From an uncultured Ignavibacteria bacterium (GTDB taxonomy: Bacteria; Bacteroidota; Ignavibacteria; Kapaibacteriales; UBA2268), in contig CAIOZA010000110.1 in NCBI GenBank assembly GCA_903862655.1, positions 1 through 39,928 of the forward strand: DNA of 39,928 bases, read 5' to 3'. The notes beneath the pieces are model-generated. The model was not told the DNA's origin. It did no database searches and saw nothing but the letters and a program-made list of their open reading frames with translations. The stretch's first letter is position 1. Each line of letters begins with the position of its first letter. The translations under genes were made by a program, and so were the position numbers. This document shows positions 23,885-32,760 of this stretch, piece by piece.

Positions 23885-26290
23885 TTAACTTATTGAATCT
23901 GTATCTTCAGGATCTGCCTTTGTGGCATTCACAGCTTTGGTTGTATCCTTAGTTACTCTTTCGAAATGCTGGGCAAAGAAGAATCCAACAATGCTTAGAA
24001 CAAAAGTGATCATTGAAATAATCTTACCTGTGGTATATGATTCAGATTCATATTTCATTTCAATTGTGTGCTCACCTGCAAGTAATGGGATAGCACGGAA
24101 ACTGTAATTCGCACGCAATAATTTCACTTTATTGCCATCGACATAAACTTTCCAGTCAGGATAATATATTTCGCTAAAAACCAAAATGGAATTATTCTTA
24201 GATTTGACATGGTAGGAAAATTTATTGGTTGAATAATCATTGCAAACAATCGAAGTTCCTGTAGTATCGGCAGTTTTACCTGGTAGAGTCACATCGATTT
24301 TTTCTTCAAGAATAACACTTGATCTATAATCAAAATTATTTTTCTGCATGAATTTCTTTACTTCGCCCTGATCAAGTATTTTCATGTCGTAAACGAGCCA
24401 CGCTCTGGGCAAAGTCGAATCGCGCTGGGAGTAAGCCCAAGATCCTTTTTCGAGATCAACTTTTATTTCATACTTGACGTTATATAAGTCATAGGCAACT
24501 TTTGTGTCAGGTACCGGCACACCGGCACGCTCCAGGACGAGAGGATTGTAGCCTTCAACCATTTGAATCCGATCAATCATGCCTTGATTTCTCTGCATTG
24601 ACATAAAGCTAACAGGTTTATAAATTCTTGTATTAACCCTATATAAATCTTCCTTTGATTTTGGAGTTAAGAGAGCTTTAAGATCAGGCTTAAGTTCATA
24701 AACAGTAGCAGGATTAGTGGGACTCTGATTAAATTTACCGCCTACAACATAAAGATCTATAAATGCTAATGCGATAAACAACAACCCAGCAACTGAAGGA
24801 TTGATTAATTTCCAGTTAACAATGAATGCAATTGCATAAGCAACTACAGATATTGTAAGCGCTATTGTTCCAAAAGAAATAATTTCGTCAATTGCCAATT
24901 CGGGTGCATTAAACATTTTTGGTAAATATCCGGTGGCAGTAAGTATCGAAAATAGTATTGGGAAAAAAGCTGCACTGAGAATAACCCACATCATTTTCTT
25001 CTCTTTAATGTTCTGCCAGAGTATATCGAATCCAAACCCAGCTAATATTGAAAATCCAAGAGTAGCCATAAACATCATTCTTCCTGGATTTCGAAAACTA
25101 TTGAAAAATGGGAAATGATACATAATGTTGAAGACAAAACTACCGCTTCCTAGGGCAAATAGGCACCCAAATACCGCGATAAATATCAAAAAACCACCCT
25201 GTGATGTACGAAATTTCAGTATTGCACCGATTAAACCCAAAAACAAAGCAACTATTCCGAAATAGAAACCTGTCTCCCAATAAAAATGGCTTTGAACTTT
25301 ACCATCGATTTTGTTGTAATATGTCTGCTGTTTATCGGGTTGTCCGTCAATATAACCAAAAATCTTTGGAATTACGGAAGTAATAATGTTTTTGAATTCG
25401 AGTGAACCTTCAGTTGATTTTTCGTAGGAAATTTCATTTCTCTGTGATAATTCAGCCAGATCCTTAGACGGCAAATACTGTATATAGAATATTCCCAGAG
25501 CAATAACAATAGTAAGAATTCCACCACTTATGAATTTTACTAAATTAATACCTACGATGGATTTATCCAGAAACCCACTGATCAAGAACCATACGAAGGC
25601 AAATCCCAGCAAAAGCCCCATATATAGTGTCATCTGTGGATGTCCGCTCAGCATTACGAAACCAAATATTATTCCGGCAAGAATTGAATTAGATAATTTT
25701 TTCTGCTGCAAACCCTTTAAAAAAAACATCAAGATCAATGGCAACCAAGTTAAATGGTAGACAATCATTGGATGAATTACATGACAAACCATCAGCATTG
25801 AGAAAGAATAAGAAATGGCAGCGATGACAGCACCATAAGAACTAATTTTGAAGAATCTTGCAAGGAAATAAGTATTAATCTGAGAAATCAGAAAGTGAAT
25901 TATAACAACCAATTCAAGAATTACAACTGGGAGGTTATTATTTGAAACAAACAGTGATAGAATTCTGTTGAAAGGATAGAAGAAACCAACTTGTAAATCA
26001 GCAAAGAAAGGCATTCCTACAAAAGTAAAAGCATTCCAGAATGGAATCTCACCCTTCGCGAATTCATTTGCAGCAAATGTTTGGACAGGATATACATATT
26101 CTATGAAATCTTCCCAAAAGAATGAATTCTGAAGAATTATATCCCAGAAGAAAATAGCAGTAGTTATAAAAAATAAAATAAGTGTCACCCAAACAGGGAA
26201 ATCTGTTGGAGGTAATATTTGATTTTTTGATGTTGACTGTATCTTAGATTTCGTTTGTTTTGGCAATTTAACTAATTTTTTTGCTACCAT
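23885..26290 (-). CDS. YfhO family membrane protein (GT-C-like)
   Basis: 801 residues from MVAKKLVKLPKQ, chosen because AGGTG lies 6 nt upstream; the open frame extends 13 codons further to 26329 without support. About a dozen transmembrane segments start at residue 34. After the first helix comes the acidic loop WEDFIEYVYPVQTFAANEF and then GEIPFWNAFTFVGMPFFAD, the hallmark of YfhO proteins. These resemble GT-C glycosyltransferases that use lipid-linked sugars; in Firmicutes relatives decorate teichoic acids. The C-terminal soluble part (YYPDWKVYVDGNKV ... AGEHTIEMKYE) and a final helix are typical. It lies 49 bp after the methyltransferase gene and 23 bp before the flippase, which supports a role in surface glycan or glycolipid modification. 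Confidence 0.85.
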   Translation of the reverse strand: MVAKKLVKLPKQTKSKIQSTSKNQILPPTDFPVWVTLILFFITTAIFFWDIILQNSFFWEDFIEYVYPVQTFAANEFAKGEIPFWNAFTFVGMPFFADLQVGFFYPFNRILSLFVSNNNLPVVILELVVIIHFLISQINTYFLARFFKISSYGAVIAAISYSFSMLMVCHVIHPMIVYHLTWLPLILMFFLKGLQQKKLSNSILAGIIFGFVMLSGHPQMTLYMGLLLGFAFVWFLISGFLDKSIVGINLVKFISGGILTIVIALGIFYIQYLPSKDLAELSQRNEISYEKSTEGSLEFKNIITSVIPKIFGYIDGQPDKQQTYYNKIDGKVQSHFYWETGFYFGIVALFLGLIGAILKFRTSQGGFLIFIAVFGCLFALGSGSFVFNIMYHFPFFNSFRNPGRMMFMATLGFSILAGFGFDILWQNIKEKKMMWVILSAAFFPILFSILTATGYLPKMFNAPELAIDEIISFGTIALTISVVAYAIAFIVNWKLINPSVAGLLFIALAFIDLYVVGGKFNQSPTNPATVYELKPDLKALLTPKSKEDLYRVNTRIYKPVSFMSMQRNQGMIDRIQMVEGYNPLVLERAGVPVPDTKVAYDLYNVKYEIKVDLEKGSWAYSQRDSTLPRAWLVYDMKILDQGEVKKFMQKNNFDYRSSVILEEKIDVTLPGKTADTTGTSIVCNDYSTNKFSYHVKSKNNSILVFSEIYYPDWKVYVDGNKVKLLRANYSFRAIPLLAGEHTIEMKYESESYTTGKIISMITFVLSIVGFFFAQHFERVTKDTTKAVNATKADPEDTDSIS

Positions 26291-26339
26291 AATGCACCTG
26301 ATATTTTTTACAATAAATCTATCAATCAAAAAAACAGAA

Positions 26340-27074
26340 CTATGGCTTTTTCGCTATTGTAACGACTGAAAGCCCGAATGGTATGCGAATCAATTTAAGA
26401 ATATTTGCTTCGAATTTGTAGAGACTATCAAAAATAGTGTTTAACATTGGCGATACCTCGTCAACAGGCTTTGAATCACTATCATCTTTCTTTATTAATC
26501 TATCTAAAAACCTCTTGAGAACAGCAGGCAGAAACAAAAAGCTGTTCATATAACTCGAAAATTCAATATTAAATCCTGCATCTATAATTATTTGATTGAT
26601 TCTTCTTTTTGTGTACCGTCTGTAATGCATGTGTACTTCATCATGCTTACTCCAAAGCCATTGATATGCTGGAACTGTCATGATATAATATCCTCCTGAA
26701 GGCAGAAGATTAAAAACATCTTTGACAACTGCATTATCATCAGGAATATGCTCAACTACATCAAGCATTGTTATAGCATCGATTCTATTCTTATCCCTCG
26801 GAAATTCATTTAATTGACCGCAAAATAAATTCTCAAGTCCTCTTTTCCTGCAAAATTCTAAAGCTAATTCAGATGTATCGAGGCCTATCATATTGAAACT
26901 CTGAGACATGTGTTTAGTGAAGCCACCTGTACCACAGCCCACATCCAGCAAAGTCTGACCTGGCTTAAGATCTGTATAAGTATTGATGAGCTTATCTATT
27001 ATCACCTGTCTGGCTGTGAACCACCAATACGTATCTTCTAATTCATAATTTGTATGATATACAATATTCTGCAT
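26340..27074 (-). CDS. Class I SAM-dependent methyltransferase
   Basis: 244 residues. SAM-binding motif I is LLDVGCGTGGF at about 42-52, the acidic residue after strand 2 is in MIGLDTSELAL, and the post-motif LDVVEHIPDD fits the Methyltransf_11/23 type. A late HYRRYTKRRINQIIIDAGF segment is common in methyltransferases of polysaccharide and lipid loci. The substrate cannot be read from the sequence. It is first in a - strand series with YfhO and flippase genes and is divergent from the yqeY-like gene (187 bp shared upstream region, AT-rich). Confidence 0.85.
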   Translation of the reverse strand: MQNIVYHTNYELEDTYWWFTARQVIIDKLINTYTDLKPGQTLLDVGCGTGGFTKHMSQSFNMIGLDTSELALEFCRKRGLENLFCGQLNEFPRDKNRIDAITMLDVVEHIPDDNAVVKDVFNLLPSGGYYIMTVPAYQWLWSKHDEVHMHYRRYTKRRINQIIIDAGFNIEFSSYMNSFLFLPAVLKRFLDRLIKKDDSDSKPVDEVSPMLNTIFDSLYKFEANILKLIRIPFGLSVVTIAKKP

Positions 27075-27261
27075 TTAAATTTACAAGTTTAATATTAATT
27101 TAGAATAAATTTTATATTTTTCAATTGTTAATAAACAATGAATATAAATTTAGAAATTGCAATTTACTCTTACTAATAATATAATGCAAATTTTATCGTT
27201 AAATTTAAATTAATCGGACTGAATTATAATAGTTTAAATATATCAAAATTGTGGGTGCAAA

Positions 27262-27714
27262 ATGAATCTGGAGAAGACAATCACTGAAGAATTAAAGAAG
27301 GCGATCAAAGAGGGTAATAAATTGAGAATGGAAACCTTGAGATCAATCAGAGCTACCATTATCGAGTTTAACAAAAGTGGCATCGGTCGTGAGATGAATG
27401 ATGATGATGAATTGAAAATGCTTCAGAGTGCTTCCAAAAAACGCCGTGAGGCTATTGAACTGTATGAAAGAGCAGGCAGAACTGAGCTTTCTGACAAAGA
27501 AAAGGCCGAACTCGTTATCATAGCTGAGTTCTTACCCAAACAGCTTCCAGATGATGATGTGAGGTCAATAATAGCGCAGGTAATCAAGGATTCGGGAGCA
27601 ACAGGGATGAAAGATATTGGTAAAGTAATGGGAGCTGCTATGAAAGAATTAAAAGGTAAGGCTGACGGTAATCTTGTTCAAGCCTTGGTTAAGAGTGGAT
27701 TGGAGAATCTATAA
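27262..27714 (+). CDS. yqeY: GatB/YqeY domain protein
   Basis: 150 residues, typical for the free-standing YqeY family, which resembles the tail domain of GatB of the tRNA amidotransferase. Its exact role is not established. Visible: MNLEKTITEELKKAIKEGNKLRMETLRSI helical start, then the segment KRREAIELYERAGRTELSDKE, the loop EFLPKQLPDDDV and the Gly-rich KDIGKVMGAAMKELKGKADGN near the end. The stop codon directly precedes the mutS2 start (TAAATG), so the two genes are translated in tandem. Confidence 0.93.
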   Translation: MNLEKTITEELKKAIKEGNKLRMETLRSIRATIIEFNKSGIGREMNDDDELKMLQSASKKRREAIELYERAGRTELSDKEKAELVIIAEFLPKQLPDDDVRSIIAQVIKDSGATGMKDIGKVMGAAMKELKGKADGNLVQALVKSGLENL

Positions 27715-30084
27715 ATGAATCAGCCGTTGACTCCGGATCAGATCAAACTTCAAAATGAATCTCTTAAACAATTAGAATTCAATCTAGTACTCGAAAAGGT
27801 GTCCAGATTTACTTTATCTTCACTGGGTAAGGATATTATACTTGATTCATCCCCAACTGACGACATCTTCTGGCTTAATTCCGAACATAATCTGATAGAG
27901 GAGATGACAAACCTCATCACACTTGATGACAGTTTGCCAATTGAAAATTTATCGGATATCAGATCAAAACTACATAAATCACTCGTTGAAAATGCCGTGA
28001 TGAATACCGATGAAATTCTGTCGGTTAAAGATGTTTTCAGAACATCACGAATGGTTAGAAACTATTTCAGAATCAAAACCGAGAAGTATCCCGGCTTGTC
28101 CGAGAGAACATCAATGCTTCATGAAGACAGGCTTCTGGAAAAGCATATCGATGAGGCTATCGATGACACGGCTTTGGTTAAGGATTCGGCTTCACGTGAG
28201 TTAGGAAGAATTCGTCGTGATATTCTTGAAAAGTCGGCAAGGCTTCGCTCAAGAGCTCAGAAAATTCTAAAAAGGGTTTCTGAAAATGAGATGCTTATGG
28301 ATGATTATTTATCTATCCGTGAGGGCAGATTAGTCCTGCCTGTTAAAGTTGAAAGCAAGAGGCAGATTCCCGGGATTATACATGGAATATCTCAATCCGG
28401 TTCCACAGTATTTCTGGAGCCTACGGAAATCATCGAGATGAATAATGAGCTTTCGATTCTCGTGAATGAAGAGAAGAGAGAGATTTTCAGAATACTTCAG
28501 AATTTGACAAAGGAAATAGGTGAACAGGCAAGAGAGTTTCTGCAATCTGTCGAGATTTTGGCTCACATTGATTCGATAACCGGCAAAGCAAGATATGCTC
28601 TTGAATATGGCGGAATCAAACCCCAAATATCTGATCGTAACCAGCTTTATCTTAAGAATGCAAGACATCCGATTCTTGTTCATGCAAAAGGAAAATCAAA
28701 GGTAATTCCATTAAGTATAGAACTTAATGAAGTTAAAAGAGGCAACCTTATCTCCGGTCCAAATGCAGGAGGTAAAACCGTTGCTCTTAAAAGTATTGGA
28801 TTGAATGTTGCAATGGCTCTGAGTGGTATTTTTCCGCTTGGTGAGTGTGCAACAAATTACAGAACAATCTTCACTGCTATTGGGGATAATCAATCGATCG
28901 AGAATGATCTTAGTACTTTCAGCTCTCAATTGATTCAACTCAAAAGAATCATAGATAATTGCGAAAGTAATTCTCTAATACTAATCGATGAAATCGGTTC
29001 CGGGACAGATCCACAGGAAGGATCTGCACTTGCCGCAGGAATTCTGGACAGTTTTCTGAATATAAATCTATTTTTTATCGCAACTACACATCAATCATCG
29101 CTAAAGAGTTATGCATTGACTAAGGAATCAATTGAGAATGCTTCACTGGAATTTAATGAAGAGCATCTAAAGCCAACTTACAAGTATTTGCATGGAGTAC
29201 CTGGAAATTCTTATGCCTTTGTTTTGGCGGAAAATATTGGAATTCCCGGCAATATACTCGAACGAGCCAGAGGGTATCTTGGAACGAAGCAAACCGAATT
29301 GGAAGAGTCAATTAAGATACTTCAAAGCTACATATTGCAGACGGAAGAACTAAAGCTTCAGGCTGAGAAAGAAAAGAATCAGGCAGAAATTAAGCGTAAA
29401 GAGTATGAAATCAGATTCAATGAAATCAAGCTGAAGCGGAAAACCATCATGGAAAATGCCCGCACTGAAGCTGACGAGATTCTCAAGAAAGCCAATTCGC
29501 TTATAGAAAATACGATCAGAGAGATTCGAGAAGATAAGCGGGCTATTTCTGAGGTTAAGCATGAGTTTCAGGATGAAAAGAATAAGATAACGAAGTCCAT
29601 CCGAGAAGCTGAGGCTCTAAGGAAAGAAGTCAACAGCGACGAAACTTTTGCTAAAGGTGAATCTGTTAAGCTCGAGGATTCAACCAGCATAGGAACAATT
29701 CTCGAGACAGATAATTCGAACAGGACTGCTGTGGTGGATTTCAATGGAGTTAGATTCAGACTCCCTTTCGACCAATTGAACAAGACAAAACCAGACACAA
29801 AGAAACCAAAGTCCAGAGGAATCTCGGACAATCTGAAATTCGATTCCAAATCTTCTATTGATCTTCGGGGGCTGAGGGTTGATGAGTGCTTGAGATTAGT
29901 TGATGAATTTTTATCGGACGCTGTGTTGGGGAATATTGCAATGGTTTCGTTAATTCACGGCAAGGGAACAGGTGCCCTCAGAGCAGCCATACATGAGTCT
30001 TTAGCCAATCACCCTTCAGTAAGAAACTTCAGAAATGGAACATTGCCCGAAGGCGGCGATGGGGTGACGATAATAGAGCTGTAG
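27715..30084 (+). CDS. mutS2: Endonuclease MutS2 (Smr-domain MutS family)
   Basis: 789 residues, full length. MutS2 proteins act on recombination intermediates and in some bacteria split stalled collided ribosomes; they are not mismatch-repair proteins. Domains: core/lever helices (about 1-330), ATPase with Walker A GPNAGGKT at 348-355, signature STFSSQ at 400-405, Walker B LILIDE at 421-426 and switch His459 in TTH; long charged coiled coil about 525-645; a small beta domain (KGESVKLEDSTSIGTI); and a C-terminal Smr nuclease domain 714-789 with IDLRG and HGKGTGALR. The LDLR-type motif reads IDLRG here, so the Smr domain keeps its conserved start. It overlaps nothing and follows yqeY with no gap. 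Confidence 0.95.
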   Translation: MNQPLTPDQIKLQNESLKQLEFNLVLEKVSRFTLSSLGKDIILDSSPTDDIFWLNSEHNLIEEMTNLITLDDSLPIENLSDIRSKLHKSLVENAVMNTDEILSVKDVFRTSRMVRNYFRIKTEKYPGLSERTSMLHEDRLLEKHIDEAIDDTALVKDSASRELGRIRRDILEKSARLRSRAQKILKRVSENEMLMDDYLSIREGRLVLPVKVESKRQIPGIIHGISQSGSTVFLEPTEIIEMNNELSILVNEEKREIFRILQNLTKEIGEQAREFLQSVEILAHIDSITGKARYALEYGGIKPQISDRNQLYLKNARHPILVHAKGKSKVIPLSIELNEVKRGNLISGPNAGGKTVALKSIGLNVAMALSGIFPLGECATNYRTIFTAIGDNQSIENDLSTFSSQLIQLKRIIDNCESNSLILIDEIGSGTDPQEGSALAAGILDSFLNINLFFIATTHQSSLKSYALTKESIENASLEFNEEHLKPTYKYLHGVPGNSYAFVLAENIGIPGNILERARGYLGTKQTELEESIKILQSYILQTEELKLQAEKEKNQAEIKRKEYEIRFNEIKLKRKTIMENARTEADEILKKANSLIENTIREIREDKRAISEVKHEFQDEKNKITKSIREAEALRKEVNSDETFAKGESVKLEDSTSIGTILETDNSNRTAVVDFNGVRFRLPFDQLNKTKPDTKKPKSRGISDNLKFDSKSSIDLRGLRVDECLRLVDEFLSDAVLGNIAMVSLIHGKGTGALRAAIHESLANHPSVRNFRNGTLPEGGDGVTIIEL

Positions 30085-30450
30085 ATTTGCATTGATTGCA
30101 TCGTATTTTTTGTAATTTTGGTTGATTATCCTACCTTTAAAAAGTCAACGACTTTTCGAAAGTGATTTGTATCATTTGAATAACCGTGGGTGAAACCCGT
30201 GGGAAATGATAAATTTTTCCGGAAACACCATCGGTGTGAAAGCTTAATAGATAAAATGGAGGATAGAGCGTCGATGCCCCGTAGGGGCGGTATCTCCTTT
30301 CGTTATAAAAATCAATTTCGCTCCTACGGAGCTTTGGTGACTGGTTGGTGCGATTTTCTATTAAGATTCCATACCTAACGGGATTAAATTCACCAAATGC
30401 AAATTGCGAAAATGTTGCAATTCTATCAAAGAAACGGTTTTAAATATAAA
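30085..30450. repeat. Intergenic array of short palindromes
   Basis: No protein gene is supported. Within 150 bp four short hairpins occur in series: CCGTGGGT/ACCCGTGG (30184-30202, with two wobble pairs), ACACC-ATC-GGTGT (30225-30237), GCCCC-GTA-GGGGC (30276-30288) and GCTCC-TAC-GGAGC (30320-30332). The loops of the last two are complementary (GTA and TAC). The wording (CCCCGTAGGGGCG, CTCCTACGGAGCTTTGGTG) is like short palindromic repeats that are dispersed in many Bacteroidota-type genomes, but only one copy is in this window. Confidence 0.55.
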
Positions 30451-32730
30451 TTAAATCTTTATGAATTTGCATAACTTATCTCCTATCTGGGCAAAATACA
30501 TTCCCGGAGCCAAACCGGAGACATCAATTCTTGCTCCCTCCCTGCTTGCGGGGAGGGTTGGGGTGGGGTTAACGGTGGTCTGTATTTCTCCTAGAACATT
30601 ATATATCCTCACTTCGCTTTGTAAGGGCGAACGGCCGTTCACCCCTACGTTTATTTCGATGAAATCGGAAGCAGGATTGGGAAAGATCATCGTACTATTG
30701 TCCTTTATGATCTTATCCTCAACATAGTCTGGTTTTAAATACAGCTCTAAACGAGTGATCCTGTTATGACCAATTAGCATGTATTTATTATCACCAATTT
30801 TATTGATTTTGAAAAATCCAGTAGATTTATTTTCATAAAGAGTAGTGTCATTATTCAAATAATAAAACGACCAGTTTTTACCGGCATCAGTAGTAATAAA
30901 AACTGAATCCTTTTTAGTTGTTGCTATCCAAACATTTGCATCTTGTGAAAAAATATTAGTCGGATAAAAGCTCAAATAATCGGAAAGCAATTCATTAAAA
31001 TTTGAATCTAGTAGAATAATTTTCTTTGAAAACCCATTGCCATGTACTAATATTTTTTTGTCAGGTAGTATATTAATACCATAAGTATAATCCTTACCTA
31101 ATGGCATTATCTTTTTTACTTCTAGTGTAGAATTTTTTATATCAAATATGTAGAAAATCAATTCAACTTCTTCTTTATTTGGATTGTTAATTGAATCTTT
31201 TGTATTGAGATTGGCAACTTTCAATAAGATATATTCAGAATCATTTATAGGAGAAATCGAACTTATAATATTAAAATACTGTATTGATTTATTTTTAACT
31301 TTTAATAGAGAATCCGGGAATGGAATTGTTTGAAATGTATTCCCATAATCTATAGAATAACTTACAGGAGATGTGCCAGATAAATATATAATATTATTCT
31401 TTTGCTGTGAGACAACCGAAGCCCTAATTTCATTAATATTTACTATAGCACCTGAGGTTGTATCATAATATATATCCAGAGGTTTTGTATATTTATTTAT
31501 ACCAACAAATCTAAAACCATTTTTATATTGAAACCCACCCAAAAAATATACTCCGTCATCTCGAAAATCATTCCATGGACTTTTTTGAGCTGTCTCCGAA
31601 AGAGTATCAAATGGAAAAATGGTGTTCCAAATGGTTCCATCATTGGATGATTTTAATATTTTACCATAATTACCTAAAATAAATAAATTATTTTCTTTAA
31701 TAATTAGTTCATTGAGTGCAACTGTATAAACTGGAACAGGATATTGTGAAGAAGCATAATTTAGTAATTTCTTTGTAGAAAGAGGTTTTAAATATCCATA
31801 ACTCTGATCCCGACCACAATAGAAAATGTCATCTCCAAATTGAATAATATCTTTGATAATAATAAAATCTCTTGAAAATTTCAAATAATCTTTAGTAAAT
31901 ATGGTATCGGAACCAATTAAATCAAAATTATTGTCAAAATAAAAAATATAACCCCAAGAATTTAAAACAGCAAAATTATCTTCAAAATTAATAATCTTGT
32001 TTATGTATCCTAACTGATTATTTCTAACACTATCAAATGTTGTCCCGCCATCTGAGCTTTTATATAAATAATTAGCATAATTACCATTGCTAGTATCAGC
32101 TCCACCTATGAGAATATTTTTGGCATTAATTGCACAAGATGATATATTAGAATTGAATTTGCCTTTAACTTGAGTTTTAATCAAAAAATTTTCGTTTAGT
32201 ATTTTATAAAAATACTCCTTTATTGTTAAATAAATAATACTATCATGTATGACAAAATTCGAAATAATATCGTCGGCTATAAAAGATGTATCGCTTCTTT
32301 CATTGATAAAATTATATTTGAATAAGTATTTTCCTAATGAATAGAAAAGATTCTTGTTGTCATCGGTGATAAATGATTGTTTTATTGAATTACTATTATC
32401 CTCAATAATCAACTTCCAATAATCTCCTCTATCATTGCTGTAAATTATTTCTGAAGTAGTATTCAATACTATCTTTCCTTTATTATTTGAATTCAATGAT
32501 ATAAATGAATTCCTTGTACCAGTTTCTATCCAATTCCAAGTTTTTCCTTCATCCTTGGTTTTAATTAGCTTTCCATTCTCACCAGCTATAATAATTTCAG
32601 ATTTCGAGAGTAATAATATTTTATTATTTGAAGCTGATACTCTTTGATAGCTGATATCTAAGCAATTTAAATTCAGAAAATTCATTAGAAGAATTAATAA
32701 GACGATGTATATTCTGATTGATATTTTCAT
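30451..32730 (-). CDS. Beta-propeller T9SS cargo protein with palindromic insertions in the sorting domain
   Basis: 759 residues. The first about 23 residues are a signal peptide (MKISIRIYIVLLILLMNFLN). The body is a BNR/Ycf48-like beta-propeller with Asp-box motifs: TKDEGKTWNWI, SNDRGDYWKLI, KSSDGGTTFDSV, KSSNDGTIWNTI, SIDYGNTFQTI and TTDAGKNWSFYY. From about residue 678 a type A T9SS sorting domain begins (IFPNPASDFIEINV), continues with VRIYNVLGEIQTTV, then IDVSGLAPGMYFAQI and FIKI. Two extra segments interrupt it: GVNGRSPLQ between the first strands and NPTPTLPASREGA before IDVSG. Each is encoded by a GC-rich DNA palindrome unlike the AT-rich rest of the gene. It probably shares a transcript with the cysteine-rich gene 30 bp upstream. 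Role unknown. Confidence 0.85.
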   Translation of the reverse strand: MKISIRIYIVLLILLMNFLNLNCLDISYQRVSASNNKILLLSKSEIIIAGENGKLIKTKDEGKTWNWIETGTRNSFISLNSNNKGKIVLNTTSEIIYSNDRGDYWKLIIEDNSNSIKQSFITDDNKNLFYSLGKYLFKYNFINERSDTSFIADDIISNFVIHDSIIYLTIKEYFYKILNENFLIKTQVKGKFNSNISSCAINAKNILIGGADTSNGNYANYLYKSSDGGTTFDSVRNNQLGYINKIINFEDNFAVLNSWGYIFYFDNNFDLIGSDTIFTKDYLKFSRDFIIIKDIIQFGDDIFYCGRDQSYGYLKPLSTKKLLNYASSQYPVPVYTVALNELIIKENNLFILGNYGKILKSSNDGTIWNTIFPFDTLSETAQKSPWNDFRDDGVYFLGGFQYKNGFRFVGINKYTKPLDIYYDTTSGAIVNINEIRASVVSQQKNNIIYLSGTSPVSYSIDYGNTFQTIPFPDSLLKVKNKSIQYFNIISSISPINDSEYILLKVANLNTKDSINNPNKEEVELIFYIFDIKNSTLEVKKIMPLGKDYTYGINILPDKKILVHGNGFSKKIILLDSNFNELLSDYLSFYPTNIFSQDANVWIATTKKDSVFITTDAGKNWSFYYLNNDTTLYENKSTGFFKINKIGDNKYMLIGHNRITRLELYLKPDYVEDKIIKDNSTMIFPNPASDFIEINVGVNGRSPLQSEVRIYNVLGEIQTTVNPTPTLPASREGARIDVSGLAPGMYFAQIGDKLCKFIKI
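30533..30570. repeat. GC-rich palindromic element inside a coding region (copy A)
   Basis: CCCTCCC and GGGAGGG form the outer part of a 22-bp hairpin (one mismatch, 2-nt loop AA on the coding strand) preceded by AACCCCACCCCAA. It encodes NPTPTLPASREGA, 13 codons, so it keeps the reading frame. Base composition differs sharply from the AT-rich host gene. Confidence 0.75.
30621..30649. repeat. GC-rich palindromic element inside a coding region (copy B)
   Basis: A 28-bp inverted repeat centred on GGCC: GTAAGGGCGAACG is matched by the reverse complement on the other side with only two mismatched pairs. It encodes VGVNGRSPL in the first loop of the sorting domain. It is a different element from the one 50 bp away. 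Confidence 0.75.
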
Positions 32731-32760
32731 AATATAAGAAAAAAAATGATTAAAAATAAC

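Noticed and set aside
26291-26329. 13-codon extension of the YfhO gene
   Set aside because: The internal ATG at 26290 has AGGTG 6 nt upstream; the longer start has no such site.
30180-30370. CRISPR-like array
   Set aside because: The palindromes differ from one another in sequence and spacing; there are no equal direct repeats with spacers and no cas genes.
30190-30378. 62-codon open frame after mutS2
   Set aside because: It translates the palindrome array; no protein signature, and the DNA structure explains it better.
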